The position numbers and the translations under genes were made by a program. A stretch of DNA of 64,000 nucleotides from Heyndrickxia acidicola (GTDB lineage: Bacteria > Bacillota > Bacilli > Bacillales > Bacillaceae_C): contig NZ_KV440953.1 in NCBI RefSeq assembly GCF_001636425.1, forward strand, positions 3,964,001 through 4,028,000, given 5' to 3'. The notes beneath the pieces are model-generated. The model saw nothing but the letters and a program-made list of their open reading frames with translations. It did no database searches and was not told where the DNA came from. Every line of letters begins with the position of its first letter. Position 1 is the first letter of the stretch. Shown in pieces: positions 1-7,355 of the stretch.

Positions 1-1685
1 TTGAGGATCTGGATGCGTCTTTACAGATTGATCCCATTTTAGAAGGGCATTTGGGGATCGGCCATACAAGATGGGCTTCTCATGGTGCTCCAACAATTCT
101 TAATGCCCATCCAATTACGGATGAAAAAGAACGCTTTATCGTTGTGCATAATGGCATTATTGAGAATTATCTAAAGCTCAAGAGCCATTTAATCTCGCAG
201 GGCTATTTGTTTGTGACGGACACAGATACAGAAGTGATTCCCCATCTGTTAGTGGAATACGACACTGGGGATGTGGAGGAAACAGTCAGGAAGGTTTTGC
301 CTATGCTGAAGGGATCCTTTGCGCTTGCCATCATGTCAAGGAATCAGCCGGACACGATCATTGGCATTTCACAAGAGAACCCTTTAATTGTAGGGTTTGG
401 AAACAATGAGGCTTTTCTTTCATCAGATATCGCTGCACTTCTTTCCTACACTAAAGAAATTCATCCCATTAAAAATGGGGAAATAGCCGTATTGAGGCCT
501 GGTGAAGTGAAAATAAAAACCATAGCGGGGGACACCATCCATCCGAAAAAACGGATCATTGAATGGCATGAAGATGATTTCAGCCTGCAGGATTATGATC
601 ACTATATGCTGAAGGAGATTATGGAGCAGCCTGCAGCCTTGAAAAATACGTTAAAAGGCAGGCTGACTGAAACTGGTGTGCAGCTGCCGGAGCTGGATTC
701 CTTTTTTGAAGAGCACGATGTTTCACAGTTCCGAAGAATCATTATAGTGGCAAATGGAACATCCTATCATTCCGGGCTGATTGGCAAAAAAGTAATGGAA
801 ACGATGCTGGACATTCCGATTGAAACAGCTGTTTCGTCTGAGTTTTGCTGTGAGCATGGACCGCTGAATGAGAAAGCCCTAATACTGATTATCAGCCAAT
901 CGGGAGAAACAGCGGATACTCTATCTGCCTGGAGTGAGGCAAAACGCTATGGATGCCCGACCATTGCCATTACGAATAAAAGGCGTGGAAATCTTGCGCG
1001 GAAAGCGGATTATACCATTTGTACCAATGCAGGACCCGAATTAGCGGTTCCTGCCACCAAAGCCTATACTACGCAAATCACAGTTCTGCTGCTTTTGTCC
1101 ATTCTCTTTACCGAAAAAACACAGGGACCTGGATTGAATCGTGTTCCTGACATGATTAAGGAACTCCATCAGTTGCCTGAAGAAGTGGATAAAACGCTGA
1201 TTATGACGCAGGATGCCATTGATCAGTTTGCACAGGTTACAGAGGATCAGCAAAGCTTGTTTTTAATTGGCCGCGGCCTGGATTATGTGCTTGCGCTGGA
1301 AGGGGCCCTTAAGCTTCAGGAAGTAGCCTATCTGCATGCAGATGCCTATGCAGCAGGGGAAATGAAACATGGAACGATGGCGTTGATTACGCCGGGTGTT
1401 CCCGTGATTGCGCTGTCTACGCAAAAGCATCTCCGGGAAAAAACCATTAATAATATTAAAGAGCTGAAAGCCAGGGATGCTTTTGTTGTCGGAGTGACAA
1501 CCATTGGGGATGATGAGGTCAGTGAAATCGTGGATGAAGTCATGTATATTCCCGAGGCCCACCCGTACTTGATGCCGATTATTGCGGCCATCCCTTTGCA
1601 ATTATTAGCCTACTATGCGGGAACGGTGCGCGGCTATAATGTAGACCGGCCGCGCAATTTGGCGAAGAGCTTGACGGTTGAATAA
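1..1685 (+). CDS. glmS: GlmS-type glutamine--fructose-6-phosphate aminotransferase, 5' end outside window
   Basis: Makes glucosamine-6-phosphate from fructose-6-phosphate and glutamine, the entry to amino-sugar and cell-wall synthesis in the cytosol. The frame is open from base 3, so the gene begins upstream and its catalytic N-terminal Cys is not visible; roughly 40-65 residues are missing. Seen: glutaminase motifs HTRWASHG and HNGIIENY, a first SIS domain with GTSYHSG and SQSGETADT, TKAYTTQ, a second SIS domain with GRGLDY and GEMKHG, and the family-typical C-terminus PRNLAKSLTVE. From memory it looks rather divergent from the housekeeping Bacillus GlmS (for example SEFCCEHGPL in the first SIS domain), so it may be a second, specialised copy serving the glycan genes of this window. 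A glmS ribozyme, if any, lies outside. The function is confident; housekeeping versus paralogue status is not. Confidence 0.9.
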   Translation, partial: EDLDASLQIDPILEGHLGIGHTRWASHGAPTILNAHPITDEKERFIVVHNGIIENYLKLKSHLISQGYLFVTDTDTEVIPHLLVEYDTGDVEETVRKVLPMLKGSFALAIMSRNQPDTIIGISQENPLIVGFGNNEAFLSSDIAALLSYTKEIHPIKNGEIAVLRPGEVKIKTIAGDTIHPKKRIIEWHEDDFSLQDYDHYMLKEIMEQPAALKNTLKGRLTETGVQLPELDSFFEEHDVSQFRRIIIVANGTSYHSGLIGKKVMETMLDIPIETAVSSEFCCEHGPLNEKALILIISQSGETADTLSAWSEAKRYGCPTIAITNKRRGNLARKADYTICTNAGPELAVPATKAYTTQITVLLLLSILFTEKTQGPGLNRVPDMIKELHQLPEEVDKTLIMTQDAIDQFAQVTEDQQSLFLIGRGLDYVLALEGALKLQEVAYLHADAYAAGEMKHGTMALITPGVPVIALSTQKHLREKTINNIKELKARDAFVVGVTTIGDDEVSEIVDEVMYIPEAHPYLMPIIAAIPLQLLAYYAGTVRGYNVDRPRNLAKSLTVE

Positions 1686-1742
1686 TAGGGTTGGGTATAA
1701 AAACAAAGGGAGCTTGTAAAAGGACCATAATAACGTTCACTT

Positions 1743-1780
1743 AAAGCAAAACGATAGAGGGATCATCGTTTTGCTTTTTT
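1743..1780 (+). terminator. Rho-independent terminator after glmS
   Basis: AAAGCAAAACGAT and its exact complement flank a short loop, followed by a T run, about 58 bases after the glmS stop. Confidence 0.85.
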
Positions 1781-1786
1781 ACTAAT

Positions 1787-2225
1787 AGGAAAGCCTGAGA
1801 TGTCCTTCATCGGTGGGATGAAGGACAAAACGGTCGAGAGGAAAGCTTGAGATGTCCTTCATCGGTTGGATGAAGGACAAAACGGGGGAGAGGAAAGCGC
1901 GAAAAGTCCTTCATCGGGGGGATGAAGGACAAAACGGGGGAGAGGAAGGCTTGAGATGTCCTTCATCGGTGGGATGAAGGACAAAACGAGCGAGAGGAAA
2001 GCATGAGATGTCCTTCATCGAGGGGATGAAGGACAAAACGGGCGAGAGGAAAGCGCGAAAAGTCCTTCATCGAGGGGATGAAGGACAAAACGAGCGAGAG
2101 GAAAGCATGATATGTCCTTCATCGGAGGGATGAAGGACAAAACGGTAGAGAGGAAAGCCTGAGATGTCCTTCATCGGAGGGATGAAGGACAAAACGAGCG
2201 AGAGGAAAGCATGAGATGTCCTTCA
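1787..2225. repeat. 52-bp tandem repeat array, eight units plus a partial
   Basis: Eight consecutive units of exactly 52 bp start at 1787, with a ninth truncated at about 2225. Each unit holds a 10-bp inverted repeat, GTCCTTCATC then about 5 bases then GATGAAGGAC, followed by AAAACG and a purine-rich linker AGAGGAAAGC. Substitutions cluster in the loop and linker while the stem is invariant in the full units, so the hairpin is the conserved part. The same unit length and stem recur at 29167-29410. No ORF runs through it. Confidence 0.9.
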
Positions 2226-2756
2226 TAAAAGGACCTTGTAAATTTCCAGACGAACTAGAATGGATGATTGCATTTCATACCTCTCTGATCGTTACCGTAA
2301 ATTAGATTGCACAAAAAAAAGTAACCCGCCCCTGCTTCTTGAAAATAAGGGCGTGAGTTGCTTTGTTTGCATTTTACAAAACGGCAGCTTGCAAATCTTA
2401 CATAATACAGCGAAAATCATACGCTGGGTGCAGCCAGTTTCGTAGATTGCATTTTATATACAGCCATCAAAGAGAGCGGAATAGGAGCATCTTTAATTCG
2501 ATTATTCCGCCAGTTTATAAATAATATTTCCTGCTGCCTACTGGAGTTGCTCGTTATCAGGGTTCTTTATATAACCTGAATCTTTTTTACTTTCCTGCAA
2601 TCTTAAAAGAAGACAGAAAAAGAAATGTCTTCACGATAAGAGAGGTATGGCAGGATGCCGAAGCAGTGGCAAGACACAATGCCAGTGAGATCTAATAAAT
2701 TAACAACCCAGCGCAGCCATTATTTTTATGTCTTTAAGCTTGTTTGAAAAGATATC
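2226..2756. other. Intergenic stretch without a supportable gene
   Basis: AT-rich DNA with only short ORFs. A 61-codon frame at 2260-2445 has no ribosome-binding site and no recognisable sequence, and is not called. Confidence 0.5.
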
Positions 2757-2811
2757 TTGACGCGATACGCTTAAGTATATAGAATATGTTATAGAAAATG
2801 ATTTTCTATAA
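2757..2811 (+). promoter_or_regulatory. Promoter with Fur-family operator
   Basis: TTGACG (2757-2762), a 17-base spacer and TAGAAT (2780-2785) form a sigma-A promoter. Just downstream, 2789-2811 is a perfect 11-1-11 palindrome with half-site TTATAGAAAAT around a central G. Its core AGAAAAT-G-ATTTTCT has the 7-1-7 layout of Fur, Zur and PerR boxes and most resembles Fur boxes. Placed over the start of transcription, it should repress the downstream pair, probably by autoregulation. Confidence 0.8.
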
Positions 2812-2832
2812 TATTTTTTGGAAGGTAGTAAA

Positions 2833-3261
2833 ATGTTGAATAGATCACAAATTAAGGCTCTACTTAATGAGCAAAAGTTTCGTTTAACTGGTGAAAGGGA
2901 GGCTCTTCTGGATTTATTCTCTGAGTCATCCAGAATGTTATCGCCTGCTCAACTCCATGAGCTAGCACTGGAGAAAGACGTGAAAGTTGGCTTAACAACT
3001 GTTTATAGATTGCTAGAAGTTATGACTAAAACGGGAATTGCCACACCTTTTTTTATAGAGGGTGTCATTTATTATGTCTTTTGCGGATGTGACCATCATC
3101 ATCATTTAGTATGTCTGTCATGCCACCAAGTAGTAGATATGCATCAATCTTGCCCTGGTGTAGAAGTCCCTGATGATTTTCAGGTGGATCATCATCGTCT
3201 CGATCTGTTTGGCACATGTTCAGTATGTCAACAATCATCTGTAGGGAGGGGGACTCATTGA
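2833..3261 (+). CDS. Fur-family metalloregulator
   Basis: A 142-residue Fur-family protein: N-terminal winged helix (TGEREALLDLF, then LTTVYRLLEVM as recognition region) and a C-terminal metal-binding dimerisation domain with CDHHHHLVCLSC and a second CSVC pair, the usual structural zinc site. The ATG at 2833 is preferred over an upstream TTG because GGAAGGT sits nine bases before it. It is the first gene of a two-gene unit; its stop overlaps the TTG start of the transporter-like gene. The palindrome at 2789-2811 is its likely operator. Family membership is confident. The metal (iron, nickel, zinc or manganese) cannot be read from sequence; the Ni/Co-transporter-like partner suggests nickel or cobalt, but that is inference. 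Confidence 0.85.
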   Translation: MLNRSQIKALLNEQKFRLTGEREALLDLFSESSRMLSPAQLHELALEKDVKVGLTTVYRLLEVMTKTGIATPFFIEGVIYYVFCGCDHHHHLVCLSCHQVVDMHQSCPGVEVPDDFQVDHHRLDLFGTCSVCQQSSVGRGTH

Positions 3262-4124
3262 ACTTCTGGCATGATCCCCATCATATCTTTTGGGCTATTG
3301 ATTTGATTACGGTTCTTTTAATGGGAATGATTCATGGTATTACACCTGATGAACATACCTGGCCGATAACCTTTAGTTATTCAATTGGAAGCTATAGTAC
3401 ACGCGGGGGGATGCGGGCAGGCCTTTTCTTTTCACTGGCTTTCACCCTTCAGCGGGCTATTGCATCAGAACTGGCGTATTTTGCTTTAGTAAGATTTTTT
3501 ACACAGTCAGGAGCAGAGCAAGTGGTCTATATGATCGTTGGATTAGTGATGCTGCTATCTGGATATTTCATTATGTTTAAGAAAAAGACCTTACATCTGT
3601 TTCCTTGGATTGAGAAGCTGGCTCCATCCTTGAAAAAGGAAGGAGAGCCTGTCCCTGTAAAACTGGCTTTGATCCACGGCTTTATTGCCGGGTGGGGAAC
3701 TGGTGCTTTTGCGACGATTATCTATACGGTCATTTCGCCTAACATGCCAAATGCTTGGGTAGCCTTTTTACCCGGTCTACTATATGGTATTGGGACCATG
3801 ATTATGCAGATTTTGATTGGTGGAATGTTTGGAAGGTGGATTGAACGTCAAAATCTTGATAGCAAAGCCAAATCGTATATTGGAGAATTTGTCTCTGCAA
3901 ATACCCTTCTTTTTGGAGGTATTTTATTTGTTATTTTGGGAATGGTAGAATTAATGTTTCCGAAAGTATCTGATTGGGGTGTCTCAACAGGACTTCCCAT
4001 CTTTAATCTTGATTCCATTAACGTCGCCTTATTATTAACCATATTTATTGTAGGCGGAGTTGGAGGATTTTCGATTTTTAAGGCTATCAGAAAAGTGAAG
4101 AATGAGGATTCAACACCAATATAA
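3258..4124 (+). CDS. NicO/UreH-like multi-pass metal transporter
   Basis: A polytopic membrane protein of 288 residues with about seven hydrophobic segments. The first carries MGMIHGITPDEHTWP, which recalls the His/Asp signature of NicO/RcnA/UreH-type nickel-cobalt carriers. The start is taken as TTG at 3258, overlapping the regulator's TGA in TTGA and preceded by GGGAGGGGG; the frame is open further upstream but that lies inside the fur-like gene. The overlap implies translational coupling with the regulator, and the pair is probably a metal-responsive uptake or efflux unit. The family assignment rests on topology and the His motif only. A sulfite-exporter-like carrier is the alternative. 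Confidence 0.6.
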   Translation: MNFWHDPHHIFWAIDLITVLLMGMIHGITPDEHTWPITFSYSIGSYSTRGGMRAGLFFSLAFTLQRAIASELAYFALVRFFTQSGAEQVVYMIVGLVMLLSGYFIMFKKKTLHLFPWIEKLAPSLKKEGEPVPVKLALIHGFIAGWGTGAFATIIYTVISPNMPNAWVAFLPGLLYGIGTMIMQILIGGMFGRWIERQNLDSKAKSYIGEFVSANTLLFGGILFVILGMVELMFPKVSDWGVSTGLPIFNLDSINVALLLTIFIVGGVGGFSIFKAIRKVKNEDSTPI

Positions 4125-4130
4125 ATTCTA

Positions 4131-4159
4131 AAGAAGAGGCAAACAGCCTCTTCTTTTTT
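4131..4159 (+). terminator. Rho-independent terminator
   Basis: AAGAAGAGGC, loop AAACA, GCCTCTTCTT, then a T run, right after the transporter gene. Confidence 0.9.
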
Positions 4160-4692
4160 ATTTCAACGCAAATTTGCCGAGTTCACTCTGAGAAGATTGA
4201 TAAATAAATTACAGAAAGCCTAACGTTTTTTTTAGAATTTTTTCATTTTCAGGTGCTATAATAACAAACCGTAATGGGATTACATGAAACATTATCGTTA
4301 CAAAAGCCTTTTCGTGGATTTTAAATAAAAATACTGGTGGTGAATGAACGTAAATACAACATGTTTATCAGGGGTTAAAAGATGCAGCCCATGCTTGGTT
4401 ATGTGAATAAATGGAATAGTATAAAGGCAGAAGTAAGGATACTGGTAAAAACAATACAAGTGCAAAAACTACTCATTGTGGGTCCGGTGATGAAGTAATA
4501 AAAACTGGAATTCAACCATTGGCCTGGTACTGTTAAAAAGTCAGAGAAGAATGGGTATGACGATATCTCCTAATACTTGATGCTGGTTACAATGGACCTG
4601 TTTATCGAGTTACTGATCAAACAGGAGATCGTGTAGTTAAGTAAAACGGTACTTAAAAATATTGTTAACTAATTGAAGGGTATGAGAGACCT
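4160..4692. other. Intergenic region with probable gene remnants
   Basis: Holds the upstream region of the YkcB-like gene. At 4561-4644 a frame reads RYLLILDAGYNGPVYRV and on to a TAA, apparently the C-terminal scrap of a secreted or lipoprotein gene, with stops in every frame upstream. No identity can be given. Confidence 0.3.
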
Positions 4693-6768
4693 ATGAGACA
4701 AGTAAATTTAAAATTCAAGAGGCATTATCTTGGATTGGCAGCAATTCTATTGTTATCTATCATTCTTAATTTTTATAAGTTAGGGCAGGAGGGGATTGGA
4801 AATACTTTTTATTCTGCCGCAGTAAAAAGTATGCTGGATAATTGGCATAACTTCTTCTTTAATTCATTTGATCCTAAAGGATTTATAACCATTGATAAAC
4901 CACCAGTTGATTTTTGGTTTCAAGCATTAAGTGCATATATCTTTGGGTTTAAAGGATGGAGTTTATTTTTTCCTCAAGCTCTGGCAGGTGTATTAGCGGT
5001 CGCTTTACTGTACCATCTTGTGGCTCGTGTATTTGGAATTGGGGCCGGGCTGTTGGCAGCACTATTTTTGGCACTAACCCCGATTGTTGTGGCAGCGGAC
5101 CGGACAAATGAAGTGGATTGTATGCTCATGTTTGTTACTCTGATTGCCACTTGGGCGCTTAGCAGAGCGGTAGAGAAAAGCCATTTAAAATGGTTAGTTC
5201 TTGCATTTTTTCTAGTTGGAGTCGGGTTTAACATTAAGATGATGGAAGCATTCCTTGTATTGCCGGCCTTTTATCTTTTTTATTTGATCAACCCCAAATT
5301 AACTTGGAGAAAAAAGATTGCACACTTATTGACAGCTACAATCGTTCTTGTGGTTGTTTCCTTATCTTGGTCGGTTATTGTGGATTCAGTTCCTGCAGAC
5401 CAGCGCCCATATGTGGGAAGTACGCAGGATAATTCAATGGTGACGCTTGCCATTGGTTATAACGGGATTAATCGGTTGGTTGGTCAGCAGCATGGCGGAC
5501 AAGGGAATTTCCGCATGGGATCACAGCATGGCGGACAGGGAAATAACTACACGGGTTCACAGCATGGCGGACAGGGAAGTTTCCACACGGGATCACAGCA
5601 AAGTGGACAGGGAAGTTTCCACACGGGATCACAGCAAGGTGGACAGGGGAACTACCACATGGGTTCACAGCAAAGCGGACGGTTTAGTAATATGAACGGA
5701 GGAAGAGGAGCTCACGGAAATGCAGGGAATTATTCTGGGTTTGGACAAACAGGGAATGCGGGCATTTTCAGGCTGTTTACAACCTCCGGATTGGATGGTC
5801 AGCTCAGCTGGCTTTTACCGGGTGTCTTCATTAGTGTTATAGCACTTTTATGGGGAACGCGCTTCCGGTCACCTCTAGACCGTAAACGCCAAACGGCTGT
5901 TTTATGGACAGTATGGGTTTTGACCATGTTTGTCTTCTTTAGTATTGCACAAAGGTTCAGCAGTTACTACATGGTTCAGATGGCTCCAGGTATTGCAGCT
6001 TTGGCAGGAGCCGGTTTTATCAAGATGTGGAAACAATGGTGTGCAAATGAGAAAAAAGAAAGTTGGTTTTTACCGCTTGCATTGGTGTGTACCGTCATCT
6101 TTGAAATATCGGTAGTATGGAAATATCCGACTTTACGTGACCCGCTTTCCATTGCAATTGGGGTTCTAGCATTGATTTCCTTGGTTTGTTTGCTGTTTGT
6201 CAAGAAAATAGCGGCTCCGGGTAAAAGAAGTATTTCTATCATTGCGCTTGTGATTGGTGTTCTGTCTTTAGTCGTTGCCCCATCAGCATGGGCGATTACT
6301 CCGATTGAATACGGAGGAAACGTGACCAAACCGGTTGCAGGTCCTGAGCTGAAAAACCAGCATGGACAAGAAGACATGGCATCCAATGCTAAACTTGAAA
6401 ACTATTTAAAGTCGAATTATCAAAAAGGAACCTATTTGGTGGCAACATTAAACTCTATGTCGGCTGCTCCGATGATTCTTGATACCGGTCTTCCTGTTAT
6501 GGCGATGGGAGGATTTATGGGAAATGATCCGGCGCTTACGGTTCCAAAGCTGCAAAAGCTTGTCAATGAAGGGCAGGTCCGTTATTTCCTTCTGCAAGGA
6601 AGATCATTTGGAGGTCAACAATCAGCAGTACTCAATTGGATTAAATCCAATTGTGTTGTCGTACCTGCATCTAAGTGGGAGGACTCACAATCTACTTCCA
6701 AACAAGGCGGAGGCTGGATGGGATTTGGGAATTCCTCAATGACGCTTTATGAATATGTGAAAAAATGA
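4693..6768 (+). CDS. ykcB: YkcB-like GT39-type membrane glycosyltransferase with repeat insertion
   Basis: A 691-residue integral membrane protein of the PMT/ArnT (GT39) superfamily, close to Bacillus subtilis YkcB. Family members move a sugar from a polyprenyl-phosphate donor on the outer face of the membrane. Seen: an N-terminal segment, then GIGNTFYSAAVKSM and the acidic loop FITIDKPPVDFW typical of the family, about 11 membrane spans, and a C-terminal exported domain. At residues about 263-333 the outer loop carries six near-identical 12-residue units of type GSQHGGQGxxxT (36-nt period at 5486-5690). The start at 4693 has a weak AAGGG about 12 bases upstream. The gene is flanked by terminators and seems monocistronic. 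The acceptor is unknown; a teichoic acid or another envelope glycan is plausible. Confidence 0.8.
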   Translation: MRQVNLKFKRHYLGLAAILLLSIILNFYKLGQEGIGNTFYSAAVKSMLDNWHNFFFNSFDPKGFITIDKPPVDFWFQALSAYIFGFKGWSLFFPQALAGVLAVALLYHLVARVFGIGAGLLAALFLALTPIVVAADRTNEVDCMLMFVTLIATWALSRAVEKSHLKWLVLAFFLVGVGFNIKMMEAFLVLPAFYLFYLINPKLTWRKKIAHLLTATIVLVVVSLSWSVIVDSVPADQRPYVGSTQDNSMVTLAIGYNGINRLVGQQHGGQGNFRMGSQHGGQGNNYTGSQHGGQGSFHTGSQQSGQGSFHTGSQQGGQGNYHMGSQQSGRFSNMNGGRGAHGNAGNYSGFGQTGNAGIFRLFTTSGLDGQLSWLLPGVFISVIALLWGTRFRSPLDRKRQTAVLWTVWVLTMFVFFSIAQRFSSYYMVQMAPGIAALAGAGFIKMWKQWCANEKKESWFLPLALVCTVIFEISVVWKYPTLRDPLSIAIGVLALISLVCLLFVKKIAAPGKRSISIIALVIGVLSLVVAPSAWAITPIEYGGNVTKPVAGPELKNQHGQEDMASNAKLENYLKSNYQKGTYLVATLNSMSAAPMILDTGLPVMAMGGFMGNDPALTVPKLQKLVNEGQVRYFLLQGRSFGGQQSAVLNWIKSNCVVVPASKWEDSQSTSKQGGGWMGFGNSSMTLYEYVKK
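5486..5690 (+). repeat. 36-bp in-frame tandem repeats within ykcB
   Basis: About six units encode (G/Q)(S/Q)Q(H/Q)xGQG plus four variable residues. The units differ by a few bases, so they can expand or contract without breaking frame. Low-complexity Gly-rich insertions in this loop are common in the family. Confidence 0.85.
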
Positions 6769-6937
6769 CTTTATCCTGTTTAGATACGGGAAATACGTTA
6801 GCCTTTTCTCTGCCATTTAAAAGAATCATTTTAGTGCATTCTGAATGCCTTTTGTACGGCTAAGGTGATTCGCTGTCATAATCTGGTGGGAAATTACTAT
6901 AGCGTAGAAGAGTCATGATTCTATTATTTTGAACCTA

Positions 6938-6984
6938 AACCCGAATAATGGACCTGGTGAAAACAGTCCTTTATTCGGGTTTTC
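6938..6984 (+). terminator. Rho-independent terminator
   Basis: AACCCGAATAATGGAC pairs with GTCCTTTATTCGGGTT across a 12-base loop, followed by TT. It lies 170 bases after the ykcB stop. The rest of 6769-7074 shows nothing else. Confidence 0.75.
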
Positions 6985-7074
6985 CTGTGTCATTCTTCAG
7001 AAACCCGTTCAACATCATGGCGAATATAGGAGCGGAGGTATTAAAAGAAGTGAATTTATTCTAACGAGGGGCAA

Positions 7075-7197
7075 ATGAAAGGGATGAAGAAGAAAGGCGT
7101 TAAGAAGTTAATCATAAACAGACTTGTTCAGACTCCCTTTGAAAAGCAAGTACTTGCAGCAAAAATCAACAGGCAGGTTAACAGAGCCAAAGGTTAA
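7075..7197 (+). CDS. Possible 40-residue basic small protein
   Basis: ATG at 7075 follows GAGGGG by five bases and opens a 40-codon frame, MKGMKKKGVKK then LIINRLVQTPFEKQV and a Lys/Arg-rich tail ending RAKG. The peptide is strongly basic, with 13 Lys/Arg and one Glu. It stands alone between two terminated genes. It has no signal peptide or known motif that I recognise. The good ribosome-binding site and the amphipathic central helix argue for a real gene, but the length makes chance possible. Confidence 0.4.
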   Translation: MKGMKKKGVKKLIINRLVQTPFEKQVLAAKINRQVNRAKG

Positions 7198-7355
7198 AAA
7201 TCTATTGTTTTAAAAACATAGGATCTGTCACTAGTTTAGTAGATTGTTACTTTAATTTAATCTTCAATTAACCCAATATTTACATTATATAGATACGATA
7301 AAAATAGATTTTAGACTATTTTAAATTCTAATAAAAAGTAAATGGAGTTGAGTGT
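7198..7355 (+). promoter_or_regulatory. Leader of the phosphoesterase gene
   Basis: AT-rich DNA with plausible but weak promoter elements (TTTACA at about 7280, then TATAGATACGAT). One hexamer resembles a Pho-box half, but no regular 11-base spacing of such hexamers is seen, so phosphate control is not claimed. Confidence 0.3.

Noticed and set aside
1787-2225. Regular repeats as a possible CRISPR array
   Set aside because: Unit length is 52 bp with near-identical linkers; there are no unique spacers and no cas genes.
5447-5695. 82-residue ORF in the ykcB repeat region
   Set aside because: Alternative frame of the 36-bp repeats within ykcB.
7230-7340. Pho box upstream of the phosphoesterase gene
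   Set aside because: Only one TTTACA-like hexamer was found; the tandem 11-base spacing needed for PhoP binding is absent.
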